NCBI RefSeq assembly: GCF_004217135.1
Contig: NZ_SHKK01000001.1
Location: 2,914,001-2,978,000, forward strand
Reading direction: 5' to 3'
Length of the DNA stretch: 64,000 nucleotides
DNA from: Micromonospora violae
GTDB lineage: Bacteria > Actinomycetota > Actinomycetes > Mycobacteriales > Micromonosporaceae
Below, in pieces: positions 1-9,354 of this stretch. The translations under genes were made by a program, and so were the position numbers. Numbering within the stretch: the stretch's first letter is position 1; each line of letters opens with the position of its first letter. Under the pieces are notes generated by a model. That model had not been told where the DNA came from and made no database searches. It worked only from the letters and a program-made list of their open reading frames with translations.

Positions 1-2
1 TC

Positions 3-2639
3 ATTGAGGAGTCCGGCTCGGAGGCCCAGACACAGCAACGAGTGGTGATCATCGCGCAGGTGTTCCACAAGGGGCGAGAGCTCGCTGAGCCGTTGCGGAT
101 CGACCATGACCTGTGGATGTCACTGCGGGCCAACCATCTGCGGACGTCGGCGCTCGAAGCTGGCCCGATGCCCCCGGCCAATCCGAGCGTCGGGATTCTG
201 GCGAGCACACCAACGCCTGATCAGGCACTCCGATGGCAGGTTGGCGAGTGGGGGGAGCCCGCCTCGCTCACGCCGATGCCCGATCACTATCAGGTGGTGA
301 ACTTCCGGGGAGCGCACCCGGTCCAGTCCGCCACGGTTCTGGCGCTGCGGCGAGCGGGGGCCCCGAAGGAGGTGACCAGGTTGGGCGGCCGAGCCGCGCA
401 CCAGCTCACCACCGCGCTCTCACCGTCGCTGCTGTGGGGGCTGTCTCCGAAGCGGCTGGCCCGTAACCCGATCACCATTCCGATCGAGGGCGGCGGAAAA
501 ACCATGACGGTGACGCTGTACAGCAGGGTGCGGTCGGTCAGGTTGGAGGCGGTGCTGCCACAGATGTACCGCGATGGGCACCGCTATGCGACGAAGCTGA
601 GTGGTGTCGGCTCGGGGATCGGCGCGTCCGACACCGGTGCCGTGGCGGGCATCGGCAGCCAACAGGTGAGCGCTCCGGCTGACGCTGGCGCGGCACAGTC
701 GACCGGTGGTGAGCCGTCGGGGAGCCCGGCACAGCGGCCCGAGTTCTGGGGCGGCACCGACGGACGCAACGCCGACTCCTTCCAGGGGGGCGGCGGCGCC
801 ACCTACTGGGCTGGTTCACCTGCCGCGGACAGCGGCGGGGCGTGGCACGGCGGCTTCGCCTCCCACGCGCTGGTGTCGCAGCGGGGGCCGGTCGCGTTGA
901 CCTGGGTCTCGGAAGAGATCCTGGTGGTGGCGGAGGTGCCGCACGCCCGGGGCACCGCGCACGCGGCGGTGACGGTCACGGTTCCCGAATCGCTGAAGGT
1001 CTGGATGGCCTTGTCGGACGCGGCCCAGATTCTCGGGTTCACCACGAACCCTGACGCCAGGATCCAGCTCGACGAGGTCAACTCGGCTGCGCTCGCCTTG
1101 GAGGACGCGTTCGGGGCCTGGCAGGAGGCCGCCCGCGACCTGGAGCGGGAGCGGCTCGATTCGGAGGTGCAACGACGACGGGGCCGCTCCTTCCCCCCGG
1201 CTCCCGCACCCGACTGGCCGACCCGGGCCGAGATCGAGGAGGACGCGAAGACCCACGCGAGCGCGGCGGCCTATCTGAAGGCACAGCACGATTGGAACGC
1301 ACGAAAGCGCGAGCTGGACACCCTGGTGATTCGCCTCAACACCGTCGCAGGGCAGGGCACGTCGTCGCCCCCTCCGGGCCAGACGGATCCGGACGTCAGT
1401 CAGGACTCGGTGATCGAGCCCGACCCGGCGCTCCCGCTTGAGCCCGACCCGGCGCTCCCGCTTGGGCCCGACCCGACGCCGCCGCGTGAGCCCGACCCGA
1501 CGCCGGGTGGCGAGCAGGTTCCCACCCGCCAGCCGGTGGACGCGTCGGCGGCCCGCAGTCTCGCGTTCCGCATGACGCTGTCCGACGAGAAACCACACAC
1601 ATCGATCGATCGGCTCCACTCGTGGATCCGTGCGGTCGAGCCGCCGGCCCCGGATGCGGTGACCGGGCCCGATTCCCGGTCGTCCGACTTCCCCGCACAG
1701 GACTGCCTCATCCGGGCCGCCGGTGCGTTCTCGGTCATGCACGGCCGTGCGGCGAACAGTCCGACGACCGACGAATTCCGCAGTGCACTCGAACTGCCTG
1801 ACCTGGTGACGGCTTTGGGCGGAACATGGCAAGCGGCCAACCGGGTCGCACCCCACGACCTGTGGCAGGCCCTGACGAACACCCCGAACGCCATGGTCCT
1901 GGTACGCGTACGCGACGACACCGCGCACCACGTGTACTGGTTGGTCTCCGACAACCGGTCCGGAACCACCGTCGTACGCGCTGTCGACACTCAGCAGCAC
2001 GGCAGGTTCGACGAACCGGTGCGGCTCGACGACCTGACGGCGCAGCTGGCCCATCCCGGAACCGAGTTGCTCGCGCTCGACGGCGACGGGCGGCCGACCA
2101 CGGTGCGGGCATTGCTCCCGGTGCCGGACGGCACCTCTCCCGCCCCACGCCCACCCGCTGGGGGCAGGCCGTCGTTCGCACTGTTGCCCGAGCTGTACGG
2201 TCTGTCAGCAGCGTCTCCGTCGATTCGCGGTCTGGGTGGCGCGCCGGCCCGGCGACGCTCCGATCCGGCGATGGGTTCGTCCCCCTCGGTTCCGGTGCTC
2301 GCTGCACCGCCTGACGAGCAGACCGTCCCGCCCGCCGCAGCGGCTGCTCAGCGGACGGACGTGCCGGCGCCGCTCCCCGCACCTCCCGCGCCCCCCTCGT
2401 CCGGCAGGCTGGAGAGCGATTCCTCGGCTCAGAAGCGACGCAACGACTCGGGCACCCGTGCGTCGACATCCCGGCGTCGGGACAGCGACCCGCGGCAGGA
2501 GGCCCGGGACCTGGCCCGGACCGGACTGGGTGCGCTGCCGTACCGCCCGGGCGCGGGAGCCTCGACCGAAAACGAGACAGCCGGATTCAGCAGCCTGTTC
2601 CCGTTCTTCGGACCCCCGTCGGCGGCCCGGATGAAATAG
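3..2639 (+). CDS. 3' part of a T7SS-associated polymorphic protein with a Tox-PL-like papain-fold domain (5' end outside window)
   Basis: The reading frame is open to the left edge with no stop, so the GTG at 42 is probably internal and the real start lies upstream. Numbering from that GTG (865 residues), there is a Pro/Gly-rich middle with EPDPALPL-type repeats near residues 460-490. A papain-like segment follows: DCLIRAAGAF holds Cys555, HHVYWLV holds His629/His630, and AVDTQQ holds Asp649. This Cys-His-Asp order with a following Gln matches Tox-PL (papain fold toxin 1, glutamine deamidase-like). The same domain type occurs three times in the giant protein at 16.3-41.6 kb. A coiled, charged stretch lies around residues 350-430. 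The tail has the motif RTGLGALPY (826-834), which precedes toxin domains in the giant protein but here comes 31 residues before the stop. The gene converges on the sigma factor at 2734. Deamidase activity is inferred, not shown. Confidence 0.7.
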   Translation: MEESGSEAQTQQRVVIIAQVFHKGRELAEPLRIDHDLWMSLRANHLRTSALEAGPMPPANPSVGILASTPTPDQALRWQVGEWGEPASLTPMPDHYQVVNFRGAHPVQSATVLALRRAGAPKEVTRLGGRAAHQLTTALSPSLLWGLSPKRLARNPITIPIEGGGKTMTVTLYSRVRSVRLEAVLPQMYRDGHRYATKLSGVGSGIGASDTGAVAGIGSQQVSAPADAGAAQSTGGEPSGSPAQRPEFWGGTDGRNADSFQGGGGATYWAGSPAADSGGAWHGGFASHALVSQRGPVALTWVSEEILVVAEVPHARGTAHAAVTVTVPESLKVWMALSDAAQILGFTTNPDARIQLDEVNSAALALEDAFGAWQEAARDLERERLDSEVQRRRGRSFPPAPAPDWPTRAEIEEDAKTHASAAAYLKAQHDWNARKRELDTLVIRLNTVAGQGTSSPPPGQTDPDVSQDSVIEPDPALPLEPDPALPLGPDPTPPREPDPTPGGEQVPTRQPVDASAARSLAFRMTLSDEKPHTSIDRLHSWIRAVEPPAPDAVTGPDSRSSDFPAQDCLIRAAGAFSVMHGRAANSPTTDEFRSALELPDLVTALGGTWQAANRVAPHDLWQALTNTPNAMVLVRVRDDTAHHVYWLVSDNRSGTTVVRAVDTQQHGRFDEPVRLDDLTAQLAHPGTELLALDGDGRPTTVRALLPVPDGTSPAPRPPAGGRPSFALLPELYGLSAASPSIRGLGGAPARRRSDPAMGSSPSVPVLAAPPDEQTVPPAAAAAQRTDVPAPLPAPPAPPSSGRLESDSSAQKRRNDSGTRASTSRRRDSDPRQEARDLARTGLGALPYRPGAGASTENETAGFSSLFPFFGPPSAARMK

Positions 2640-2687
2640 GACATCCAGCTGCGGCAACCGAGCCGTGGGTCACGCCCTCATCGGGGT

Positions 2688-2727
2688 GCGGGACCATCCG
2701 GCGAGCCCTGGGGCTCGGGCGTCCCGC
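2688..2727. terminator. Bidirectional hairpin terminator between convergent genes
   Basis: The arms GCGGGAC (2688-2694) and GTCCCGC (2721-2727) pair perfectly and enclose a second stem, CGAGCCC/GGGCTCG. It lies in the 94-bp gap between the plus-strand stop at 2639 and the sigma factor stop at 2734. There is no clear T-run, as is common in high-GC actinobacteria. Confidence 0.6.
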
Positions 2728-2733
2728 CACGGG

Positions 2734-3315
2734 TCAATCTCCGTCGGTCCGCCCGATCGCTGCCCGCAACGCCTGCAGGGCGTAGTGCGCCCGCGACTTC
2801 ACGGTTCCCTCCGGGATCCCCAGTCTGGTCGCGGTCTCGTCGGTCGAGCGACCATAGAAGTACAACTGGATCAGCACCGCACGGTGTGCGGCGCTCAGCT
2901 TCGGTAACGCGCTCCGCACCGTCTGGGCCGTCACCACGTCCTCGGTCACGTCGATCGTGCCGGCATACCAGGTCAGATCGGTCACACCGATCTCGGCTGG
3001 CCGTGCCTGGCGGGCCCGGGCGGCGTCGATGGCGATGCGGCGGGCCACGATGAAGAGCCACCGGCGGATCGACTCACGGTTGTCGGGCAAGCGGTCGATG
3101 TGCCGCCACGCCTGCAGCATCGTCTCCTGGAGCAGGTCCTCCGCGAGCTGCTGGTCTCCCCAGCACAGCCGCAGGAGAAACCGGCGCAGCGGCTCGGCGT
3201 TTGCGGCGTACACCCAACGCATGCGCGCCTGTGGCCTCATGGTGTCCGACGCCCCGTCCGCGTCACTGTCGTCGTCGGCGTACGCCGTGCCGACGGTGCT
3301 AGCCAACTCGAACAT
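2734..3315 (-). CDS. ECF/SigE-like RNA polymerase sigma factor (copy 1)
   Basis: The 193-residue protein has sigma region 2 (LRRFLLRLCWGDQQLAEDLL followed by QETMLQAWRHIDRLP and RRWLFIVARRIAIDAARARQ). It also has region 4 with the helix-turn-helix signature TRLGIPEGTVKSRAHYALQAL. The ATG at 3315 is preceded by GGGAGGTGA. It would redirect RNA polymerase to a small regulon. No anti-sigma gene sits next to it, unlike the closely similar sigma factor at 60.2 kb. From LRRFLLRL to the C-terminal AIGRT the two proteins look roughly 70% identical by eye. The first ~30 residues are acidic (DDDSDADGASD). Its position beside the secretion locus suggests, but does not prove, control of T7SS genes. Confidence 0.92.
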   Translation of the reverse strand: MFELASTVGTAYADDDSDADGASDTMRPQARMRWVYAANAEPLRRFLLRLCWGDQQLAEDLLQETMLQAWRHIDRLPDNRESIRRWLFIVARRIAIDAARARQARPAEIGVTDLTWYAGTIDVTEDVVTAQTVRSALPKLSAAHRAVLIQLYFYGRSTDETATRLGIPEGTVKSRAHYALQALRAAIGRTDGD

Positions 3316-3490
3316 GAGTCACCTCCCAAACCGTAGCCATCAAGTCCCGCGTCGGTCCCGCGACGGGTCGAGGACGACGCAGGCGTGCGAAAAGCCCGGT
3401 GAAACCCAGGGACGGATCGGTGCGCCCCGGGCCGATGATGTGTGCAGCCAGGGTGGGCGCCGCGCGGACCACCGAGGTGTCGACGCGTGA

Positions 3491-6400
3491 TCACGTCCGC
3501 GTCACATCCTCGACGAGCAGTGTTCGCAGCTGCTCCACGTTCGGGTTGACCAGGGCACGGATCCGGCCCGCCTGGCGGGTGATCGCCTCATCGAGCACCT
3601 GCCGCGCGTAACGGCCGTTGCCGAAGGAACGGGTCCGCGGGATGTGCTCGAAGTGCTCACGCAGTGCCACCAACGTCTGGCCGGGACACTCGTAGCCACT
3701 CGCTTCGGCGAGGTTCTGGAAGATCGCCACCAGATCGGTCGCGTCGTAGTTGGCGAAGTGGATCCGACGCGAAAAGCGGGACGCCAGGCCGGCGTTGGTG
3801 GCGAGGAACTCCTCGATCTCGTCCTCGTACCCGGCCGCGATGACCACCACCTCGTCCCGGTGGTCCTCCATCAACTTGACCAGGGTGTCGATCGCCTCCC
3901 GGCCGAAGTCCTGGCGGGCGTCCGGCGGTGCCAGCGTGTAGGCCTCGTCGATGAAGAGCACTCCGCCCCGGGCCCGGTCGAACGCCTCCCGGGTGCGCTG
4001 CGCGGTGTGACCGATGTACTCGCCCACCAGGTCCGCCCGGGCGACCTCCACCAGTTGGCCGCCGGCGAGCACACCCAACGCGGTCAGCAGCTCGCCGTAG
4101 AGTCGGGCCACCGTGGTCTTACCCGTGCCGGGCGGGCCGGAGAAGACCAGGTGCCGGGAGACCGACGGGGCTGGCAGCCCGGCCTGGACCCGGGTTCGGA
4201 TGGTGGCGAGCAGATCGACCATGTCGGCCACCTCGCGCTTGACCTCCGCCAGACCGATCATGCTGTTGAGCCGGGCGAGCAGGCGGTTGAGGTCGTCGTC
4301 ACGCGCCTCCCCGGCGTGTACCCCGCTGGTCGCCGGCGCGCCGAGGTCCTGCGGCAGCAGCTGCGCCAGTTCGACGCCGGAGGTGTCGCCGGCCTGGGAG
4401 AGCCGGTACGCCTGGCGTCCGACCATCTCCTCGAACACCTTGCGGGCCACCCGGGCGTTGCCGAAGTTCACGTCCCGGTTCATGCCGTCGAAGAGGCTCG
4501 CCAACGCCAGCCTGGTGTCGTACTCCAGGGAGTAGTGGTGCGTGCTGCAGAGCCGCTCGACAATGGTCACCAGTTCGTCGGTCGAGTAGCTCTCGAACTC
4601 GACGTTTCTGGAGAAGCGGGAGGCCAGGCCGGGGTTGGCGGCCAGGAAGGTACGCATCTGCGCCGAGTAGCCGGCGACGATGACCACCACTTCCTCCCGG
4701 TGGTCCTCCATCAGCTTGACCAGGGTGTCGACCGCTTCCCGGCCGAAGTCGTGGCCGCTGCCACCCTCGATCGGGGCAAGTGTGTACGCCTCGTCGACGA
4801 AGAGCACCCCGCCCAGTGCCTCGTTGAACTTCTCGGTGGTCTTCACCGCGGTACCGCCGATGTGCTCGGCCACCAGGTCGGCCCGGGAGACCTCGACCAG
4901 CTGACCGGAGCGCAGCACGCCGAGGCCGGCGAGGATCCGCCCGTACAACCGCGCCACCGTGGTCTTTCCGGTGCCGGGCGCGCCGGCGAAGACCAGGTGC
5001 CGCGACATCGGCGGCGCCGGCAGTCCGGCGGCCGCCCGCCGTTGGCTGATCTGGTGCAGCCCGACGAGCGTCGCCACCTCGTGCTTCACCCCGGCGAGCC
5101 CGACGAGCGCGTCCAACTCGGCCAGCAGCGAGGTGGTCTGGTCGGTGCCGGCGCCGGGACCGGCCGGCACCGCGGCGGCGGCGGGTCGCGGCAGCTCGTT
5201 GCCGGGTGCGGCAGGGTCACCTGGGGTGCGGGGACCGACCAGCGCCGGGTCCGCCGGCCGAGCGTTACCCGGGCTGCCCGGGCGCACCCCATCACCGCCG
5301 TTTCCGACCATCGTGGTCTGCGCCACGTCGACCGGCTCAGATGTCTCCCGGAGCAGGCCCTGACCCACGTTCTCGATCAGCTCACAGCCGTCCAGCCGCC
5401 CGGACGCGGCGCCGACGAACCGCACACCCGGCCCGCCGCTGTGATGCACCCGGGTGCCGCGCAGGGTCAGGTTCGCCGCCCGCTGGGCCAGAATTCCGAC
5501 CGTACGGGCGCTGCCCACATCCGATCCGGTCACTGTCGCCGTACCGTTGACCAGCAACCCGACCCCGCAGCCCTGCACCGTCGCCTGGTCAGCGTTGAGG
5601 GTCGCCTCGGCTTCGACCAGGATTCCGCCGAACCCGCACCGCTCGATGCGGACCCGTTCCACCCGTGCCTGCGCCTGGTCGAGCAGTCGTACCCCGTACT
5701 CCTGGATGTTGTCGAGCAGGCAGTCCTCGACCAGCGGGGTGGCCGAACCGCCGACCACGATTCCGGTGGGCCCACCCCGCACGGTCAGCCCGCGGACCGT
5801 GCCCGTGGCTTCGCCCTGGAACAGCAGCGCGCCGCCCGGGCTGTCCGTCAGCTGGCCGCCCTCGATCAGTGGTGCGGCCGACCCGCTGACCGCGATCGCG
5901 GCGGCCTGGGCGCCGGTTATCTCGCCGTTGATGAAGGCGCCGGTGGCTTCCTCCAGCACGAGCAGTCCGTGCCCGTGGGCGTCGTGCACCTGGCAGCCGC
6001 GCAGCACCGGGGCGGCGGTGCCGGACAGCACCACGCCATGCCCGCCGACCGTACGGATCGCACAACCCTCCAGGGTCGGCTGGCCCCCGGTGACGATCAC
6101 CCCGGTCCCGCTCAGGTCATGCAGCTGACTGCGGAGCACGCGCAGCGTGCCGCCCTCGACCACCACTGCGGAGCCGTCGACCCTGGTGATCTCACAGGCG
6201 TCGAGCGTGCCGCGCCCGTCCTGGCTGCAGTGCACGCCGATGCCACGGATCTCGGTCAGCGTGCAGCCGCGCAGCACCGGGTCCGCGCCGCCGACGATCA
6301 CCACTCCGGCGCCGCCCGTGTCCCGGACCGTCGTGGCGCTGAGCGTGCCGCCACCGGTGCGCTCGAACAGGAGACCGGCACCGCCGGGGTTGCTGACCTG

Positions 6401-6787
6401 GCAGTCGTGCAACTCCACCGCGCCGCCAGGCACGTGTACCGCGACGATCCCCTGCCCGGCGACCGTGCACTTGGTGGCAGTGAGCAGGCCCCGCCCGACC
6501 TGGAGCGCCGGCAGGTTCGCCGAGCCGCCACGCACCGAGATCCCGCGTAGCGTCACGTTTCCCGCGGCGACGAACAGGGCCACCCCGTCGCCGCCGTCGA
6601 TGGTCACCGTGCCCGGGCCGTCCTCGGCCACCACTGTGACATCTCGGACGAGTCGGAGCTGCTCGTGGTATGTGCCCGGCTGAACGACGATCATGGCACC
6701 CGGGGCAGCCTGTTCCAGCGCCGCGGTGATGCTCGGCACGCATCCCGGCTCGGTCTCGGAAACCGACAGCATGTTAGCCACGCTCAT
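3491..6787 (-). CDS. Parallel beta-helix protein fused to two EccA/CbxX-type AAA+ ATPase domains
   Basis: The 1,098-residue protein has two parts. Residues ~20-490 are a right-handed parallel beta-helix made of ~22-residue coils with repeated patterns such as VTGGQPTLEGCAIRTVGGHG and GSATPLVEDCLLDNI, opening with the pectate-lyase-like AAPGAMIVVQPGTYHE. After a Pro/Ala linker come two CbxX/CfxQ-family AAA+ modules. The first has Walker A GAPGTGKTT (Lys608) and Walker B GVLFVDEAYTL. The second has GPPGTGKTT (Lys890) and GVLFIDEAYTL. EccA ATPases of ESX systems are of this class and act on substrate or chaperone complexes in the cytosol. Ordinary EccA has one AAA+ module and a TPR-like N-terminus, so the beta-helix and the duplicated ATPase are unusual. 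The start overlaps the upstream stop by 4 nt (ATGA), implying translational coupling. Confidence 0.93.
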   Translation of the reverse strand: MSVANMLSVSETEPGCVPSITAALEQAAPGAMIVVQPGTYHEQLRLVRDVTVVAEDGPGTVTIDGGDGVALFVAAGNVTLRGISVRGGSANLPALQVGRGLLTATKCTVAGQGIVAVHVPGGAVELHDCQVSNPGGAGLLFERTGGGTLSATTVRDTGGAGVVIVGGADPVLRGCTLTEIRGIGVHCSQDGRGTLDACEITRVDGSAVVVEGGTLRVLRSQLHDLSGTGVIVTGGQPTLEGCAIRTVGGHGVVLSGTAAPVLRGCQVHDAHGHGLLVLEEATGAFINGEITGAQAAAIAVSGSAAPLIEGGQLTDSPGGALLFQGEATGTVRGLTVRGGPTGIVVGGSATPLVEDCLLDNIQEYGVRLLDQAQARVERVRIERCGFGGILVEAEATLNADQATVQGCGVGLLVNGTATVTGSDVGSARTVGILAQRAANLTLRGTRVHHSGGPGVRFVGAASGRLDGCELIENVGQGLLRETSEPVDVAQTTMVGNGGDGVRPGSPGNARPADPALVGPRTPGDPAAPGNELPRPAAAAVPAGPGAGTDQTTSLLAELDALVGLAGVKHEVATLVGLHQISQRRAAAGLPAPPMSRHLVFAGAPGTGKTTVARLYGRILAGLGVLRSGQLVEVSRADLVAEHIGGTAVKTTEKFNEALGGVLFVDEAYTLAPIEGGSGHDFGREAVDTLVKLMEDHREEVVVIVAGYSAQMRTFLAANPGLASRFSRNVEFESYSTDELVTIVERLCSTHHYSLEYDTRLALASLFDGMNRDVNFGNARVARKVFEEMVGRQAYRLSQAGDTSGVELAQLLPQDLGAPATSGVHAGEARDDDLNRLLARLNSMIGLAEVKREVADMVDLLATIRTRVQAGLPAPSVSRHLVFSGPPGTGKTTVARLYGELLTALGVLAGGQLVEVARADLVGEYIGHTAQRTREAFDRARGGVLFIDEAYTLAPPDARQDFGREAIDTLVKLMEDHRDEVVVIAAGYEDEIEEFLATNAGLASRFSRRIHFANYDATDLVAIFQNLAEASGYECPGQTLVALREHFEHIPRTRSFGNGRYARQVLDEAITRQAGRIRALVNPNVEQLRTLLVEDVTRT

Positions 6788-9249
6788 TCATCCTCATCAG
6801 CCGTGACAGCACGGGCGAGCGCCGGTGCGGGGTAGGGGCGGCCGGCATCGTCCAGGCCAGGTGCGAAAGACAGCGGTACGGCGTCGCCGGCGACCGGCGC
6901 GCCGCCCTGGTCGGCATCGCGCAACCGGTCCAGGACCCGCTCGGCGCTGTCCCGACCGCCTCGGTACGACGCCTTGAGGTCGCGCAACAGAACCCGGGGC
7001 GACCCGTCGGGGGCGGTGTCGTCGACCGCGAGAACCTGGAACCGACTGCCCGGCGGGAAGATCGCGGAGGCCGGCTTATGGGGGTCCAGGGCGTCCAACC
7101 GCCGTGCGGTGACCGACCAGATGACGAACCGCACCACGGTTCCCGTACCCCTCGTGGGGGTCAGGTCGACGTCCACGAAGGCCGGTTCGACCACTTCGTC
7201 ACCCGGCCGGTAGACGGCGGCCAGACCCGGGTCGACGAGCCCGTGCTGAAAGACCGGCCCCAGGACCGACGGCAGTCTGCGCAGCCCATACCCGGCGCTG
7301 CGGGCCACCAACAGGAGTCGGTCCACCTCGGCGTCGGGGCCACCACCTCGCAGGACCTGATTCACCAGGTCACGTTCGCCGCAGCAGTACGCCCGGACCG
7401 CGACCAGCCCGGCGGCGAGTTCCCTGGAGCCGCCGGCCGCGGCCCGCAGCCCGGGTGACTGTGCCAGTGTCCGGGCCACCACCCGGGCGTGTGCGTCGTA
7501 CCGGCCGTCGAGCGCCTGGCGCAGCGCCCCCGGGTTCGCGATCGCCTCCTGCCCATCGACGTCGACCAGCCAGCGAGGTGCCGGCCCGGACGGTCCCTCC
7601 GGTCGCGGAGCCCACGGGGTCACACTCGTGTCCGGGGCCTGCCCATGTGCGTGGATCGGCGGCGGCGACCCGACGGGTTCGGGCGACGGTGGTGCCGCGA
7701 GCGCGCCGGCGACGCCCGCGAGCGATTCCGGCTGCCAACCCACAACCACGGCCGTCGGCTCCTCGGGCTGGCCGAGGCCCGTGGCGCTCGTTGGCACCTC
7801 CTCTGCCGCGGTGCCGGCCGGCGAGGTGGTGGTCGATCCGGTGTCGCCGGGCTGAGGGGTGCCGTCCGACACCGGCACCAGCAGCGCCGGCCAGCCCGGG
7901 TGCGCGATCCAGTGGTCGGACGTGAGCAGGGCGAGGATCTCCGGGACGATCGGGGTGGGTGCCGATACCGGTTCCGCGCCGTCTGATTGAGCCGGGGCGG
8001 TCGGCTGCGCCGGGATCGTCGGTACGGCGGTGCCGAGTCGGTGGGAACGTGCCGGCCGGGGAGTACGTCGACGGACCCGCGCTGATGGTCGGGGCGGCAA
8101 CACCGCGCCAACCGGCCGAACCCGACGCGGACCGGAGGCGCCGCCGGGCTGCCGACGGCCCCACAGGGCGAAGCCACCGGTGGTCCGCAGCAGCCCGGTG
8201 GCGGTACGGGTGACCGGCCCGTCGGCCACGTACAGCGGTGCCGTGAGCGCGTCGGCCAGACCGCCGAAGAGCAGGTCGGCGGCGCCTCCCCGCACCGGGA
8301 CGCCGTAGGTGACGAGCACCAACGGTCGCGTGTCCCCGGCCCGACACACCTCGATCAGTTTCGCCAGTGCGCGGGGCGGCACCGGCCGGTTGTTCAGCCG
8401 GAATCCGGTGACCCGCACCGAGATCTCGACCAGGAAGCCGGCCAGGATCGGGGCGTTGCCCAGCACCGTTTCGTCCACGAATGACCAGCCCGCCGCGGTG
8501 CGTACACCGGGCATCGTGGCGGGCACGGTGGCGGCGGTCGCCGACGAGCCGCGGCCGGCGCGGGGCGCGGGCCGGGCCGGCGACAGAACGCGGGGCGGGC
8601 GTCGGCCCGGCAGATCGACCAGACCGCCGTTCGTGTGCAGGAGCACGTGTGGCCAGCGTGTGGCGACAGAGAGCCGCACCGCCGGTGGCGGCGGCACTGC
8701 CGGGGGTGGCAGTGGTGCTGGGGACGGCAGTGGTGGCCAGGGCGGTTCGGACCGGACGGCGCCCTCCGGGTCCACCGTCCGCCAGGGCACGGGCTGGAGC
8801 ACGGCACCGGCCGAGACCGTCAGCTCGGTCTGCGGAAACGTAACCTCCTGGCCGATCCACTCGGCCAGGAGGTGCACCTCCTTGGCAAGATCGACCGAGG
8901 GGGCGTACGACCCGAGGGGCACCAACCGGACCCCGGTGGCGACACCGCCGAGGTGCTCAAACAGCGCGTCCACCAACTGCTCGAACAGATCGGGGCGGGC
9001 CGTCATCGACGGCGCGCTCACCACTGCCCGCCGTCCCTGCTCGGCAGGCAGGGAGGCGGCCAGCCTGAGCGCCGGCGTCGACGGATCCGCCTCGGTACGC
9101 ACAGTGAGCGCCTCGCCGACGTACTCCACGATGGGTGCAGAATCCGGCGGGTCGGCGCTCGCGGGGGAGATTGCGGTACGCACAGCAGTCAGGGCCGCGC
9201 CCGTCGGGTCAGGGCAGCCCGCACCCGACGCGGGCTGGAAACCACGCAC
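6784..9249 (-). CDS. Unknown 821-residue protein with possible ADP-ribosyltransferase-like C-terminus
   Basis: I cannot assign this protein by family. Residues ~45-110 (EYVGEALTVRTEADPSTPAL onward) look globular. The middle is Pro/Arg/Ala-rich. The C-terminal ~230 residues contain AAVYRPGDEVVEPAFVDVDL, then VVRFVIWSV and AIFPPGSRFQVLAVDD. That order (Arg after an aromatic, a beta-strand, then a strand of form h-h-x-P-P-G-x-R-F-x-V) resembles the core of mono-ADP-ribosyltransferases. However, the E-x-E motif expected before FPPG is PAS, so activity is doubtful. The start is uncertain: GTG 9249 was chosen for length, and later GTGs (for example before EYVGEAL) are possible. Its stop overlaps the start of the AAA+/beta-helix gene, so the two are probably co-translated and work together. 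Confidence 0.75.
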   Translation of the reverse strand: MRGFQPASGAGCPDPTGAALTAVRTAISPASADPPDSAPIVEYVGEALTVRTEADPSTPALRLAASLPAEQGRRAVVSAPSMTARPDLFEQLVDALFEHLGGVATGVRLVPLGSYAPSVDLAKEVHLLAEWIGQEVTFPQTELTVSAGAVLQPVPWRTVDPEGAVRSEPPWPPLPSPAPLPPPAVPPPPAVRLSVATRWPHVLLHTNGGLVDLPGRRPPRVLSPARPAPRAGRGSSATAATVPATMPGVRTAAGWSFVDETVLGNAPILAGFLVEISVRVTGFRLNNRPVPPRALAKLIEVCRAGDTRPLVLVTYGVPVRGGAADLLFGGLADALTAPLYVADGPVTRTATGLLRTTGGFALWGRRQPGGASGPRRVRPVGAVLPPRPSARVRRRTPRPARSHRLGTAVPTIPAQPTAPAQSDGAEPVSAPTPIVPEILALLTSDHWIAHPGWPALLVPVSDGTPQPGDTGSTTTSPAGTAAEEVPTSATGLGQPEEPTAVVVGWQPESLAGVAGALAAPPSPEPVGSPPPIHAHGQAPDTSVTPWAPRPEGPSGPAPRWLVDVDGQEAIANPGALRQALDGRYDAHARVVARTLAQSPGLRAAAGGSRELAAGLVAVRAYCCGERDLVNQVLRGGGPDAEVDRLLLVARSAGYGLRRLPSVLGPVFQHGLVDPGLAAVYRPGDEVVEPAFVDVDLTPTRGTGTVVRFVIWSVTARRLDALDPHKPASAIFPPGSRFQVLAVDDTAPDGSPRVLLRDLKASYRGGRDSAERVLDRLRDADQGGAPVAGDAVPLSFAPGLDDAGRPYPAPALARAVTADEDE

Positions 9250-9354
9250 CGGGGTCGATGCCCTTGGTTCGCGTCACCGCCGGGTGTGGCCGCCACTGTT
9301 CAATCTCCCTCACCTACAAGATCGGATACACGACGACTAACGCTCGAGGCGGGT

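Noticed and set aside
3644..6550. Plus-strand open frame of 968 codons opposite the AAA+/beta-helix gene
   Set aside because: Composition is that of a high-GC antisense shadow (Arg, His, Gln, Asp, Gly runs), with no domains. The minus-strand frame has complete AAA+ motifs.
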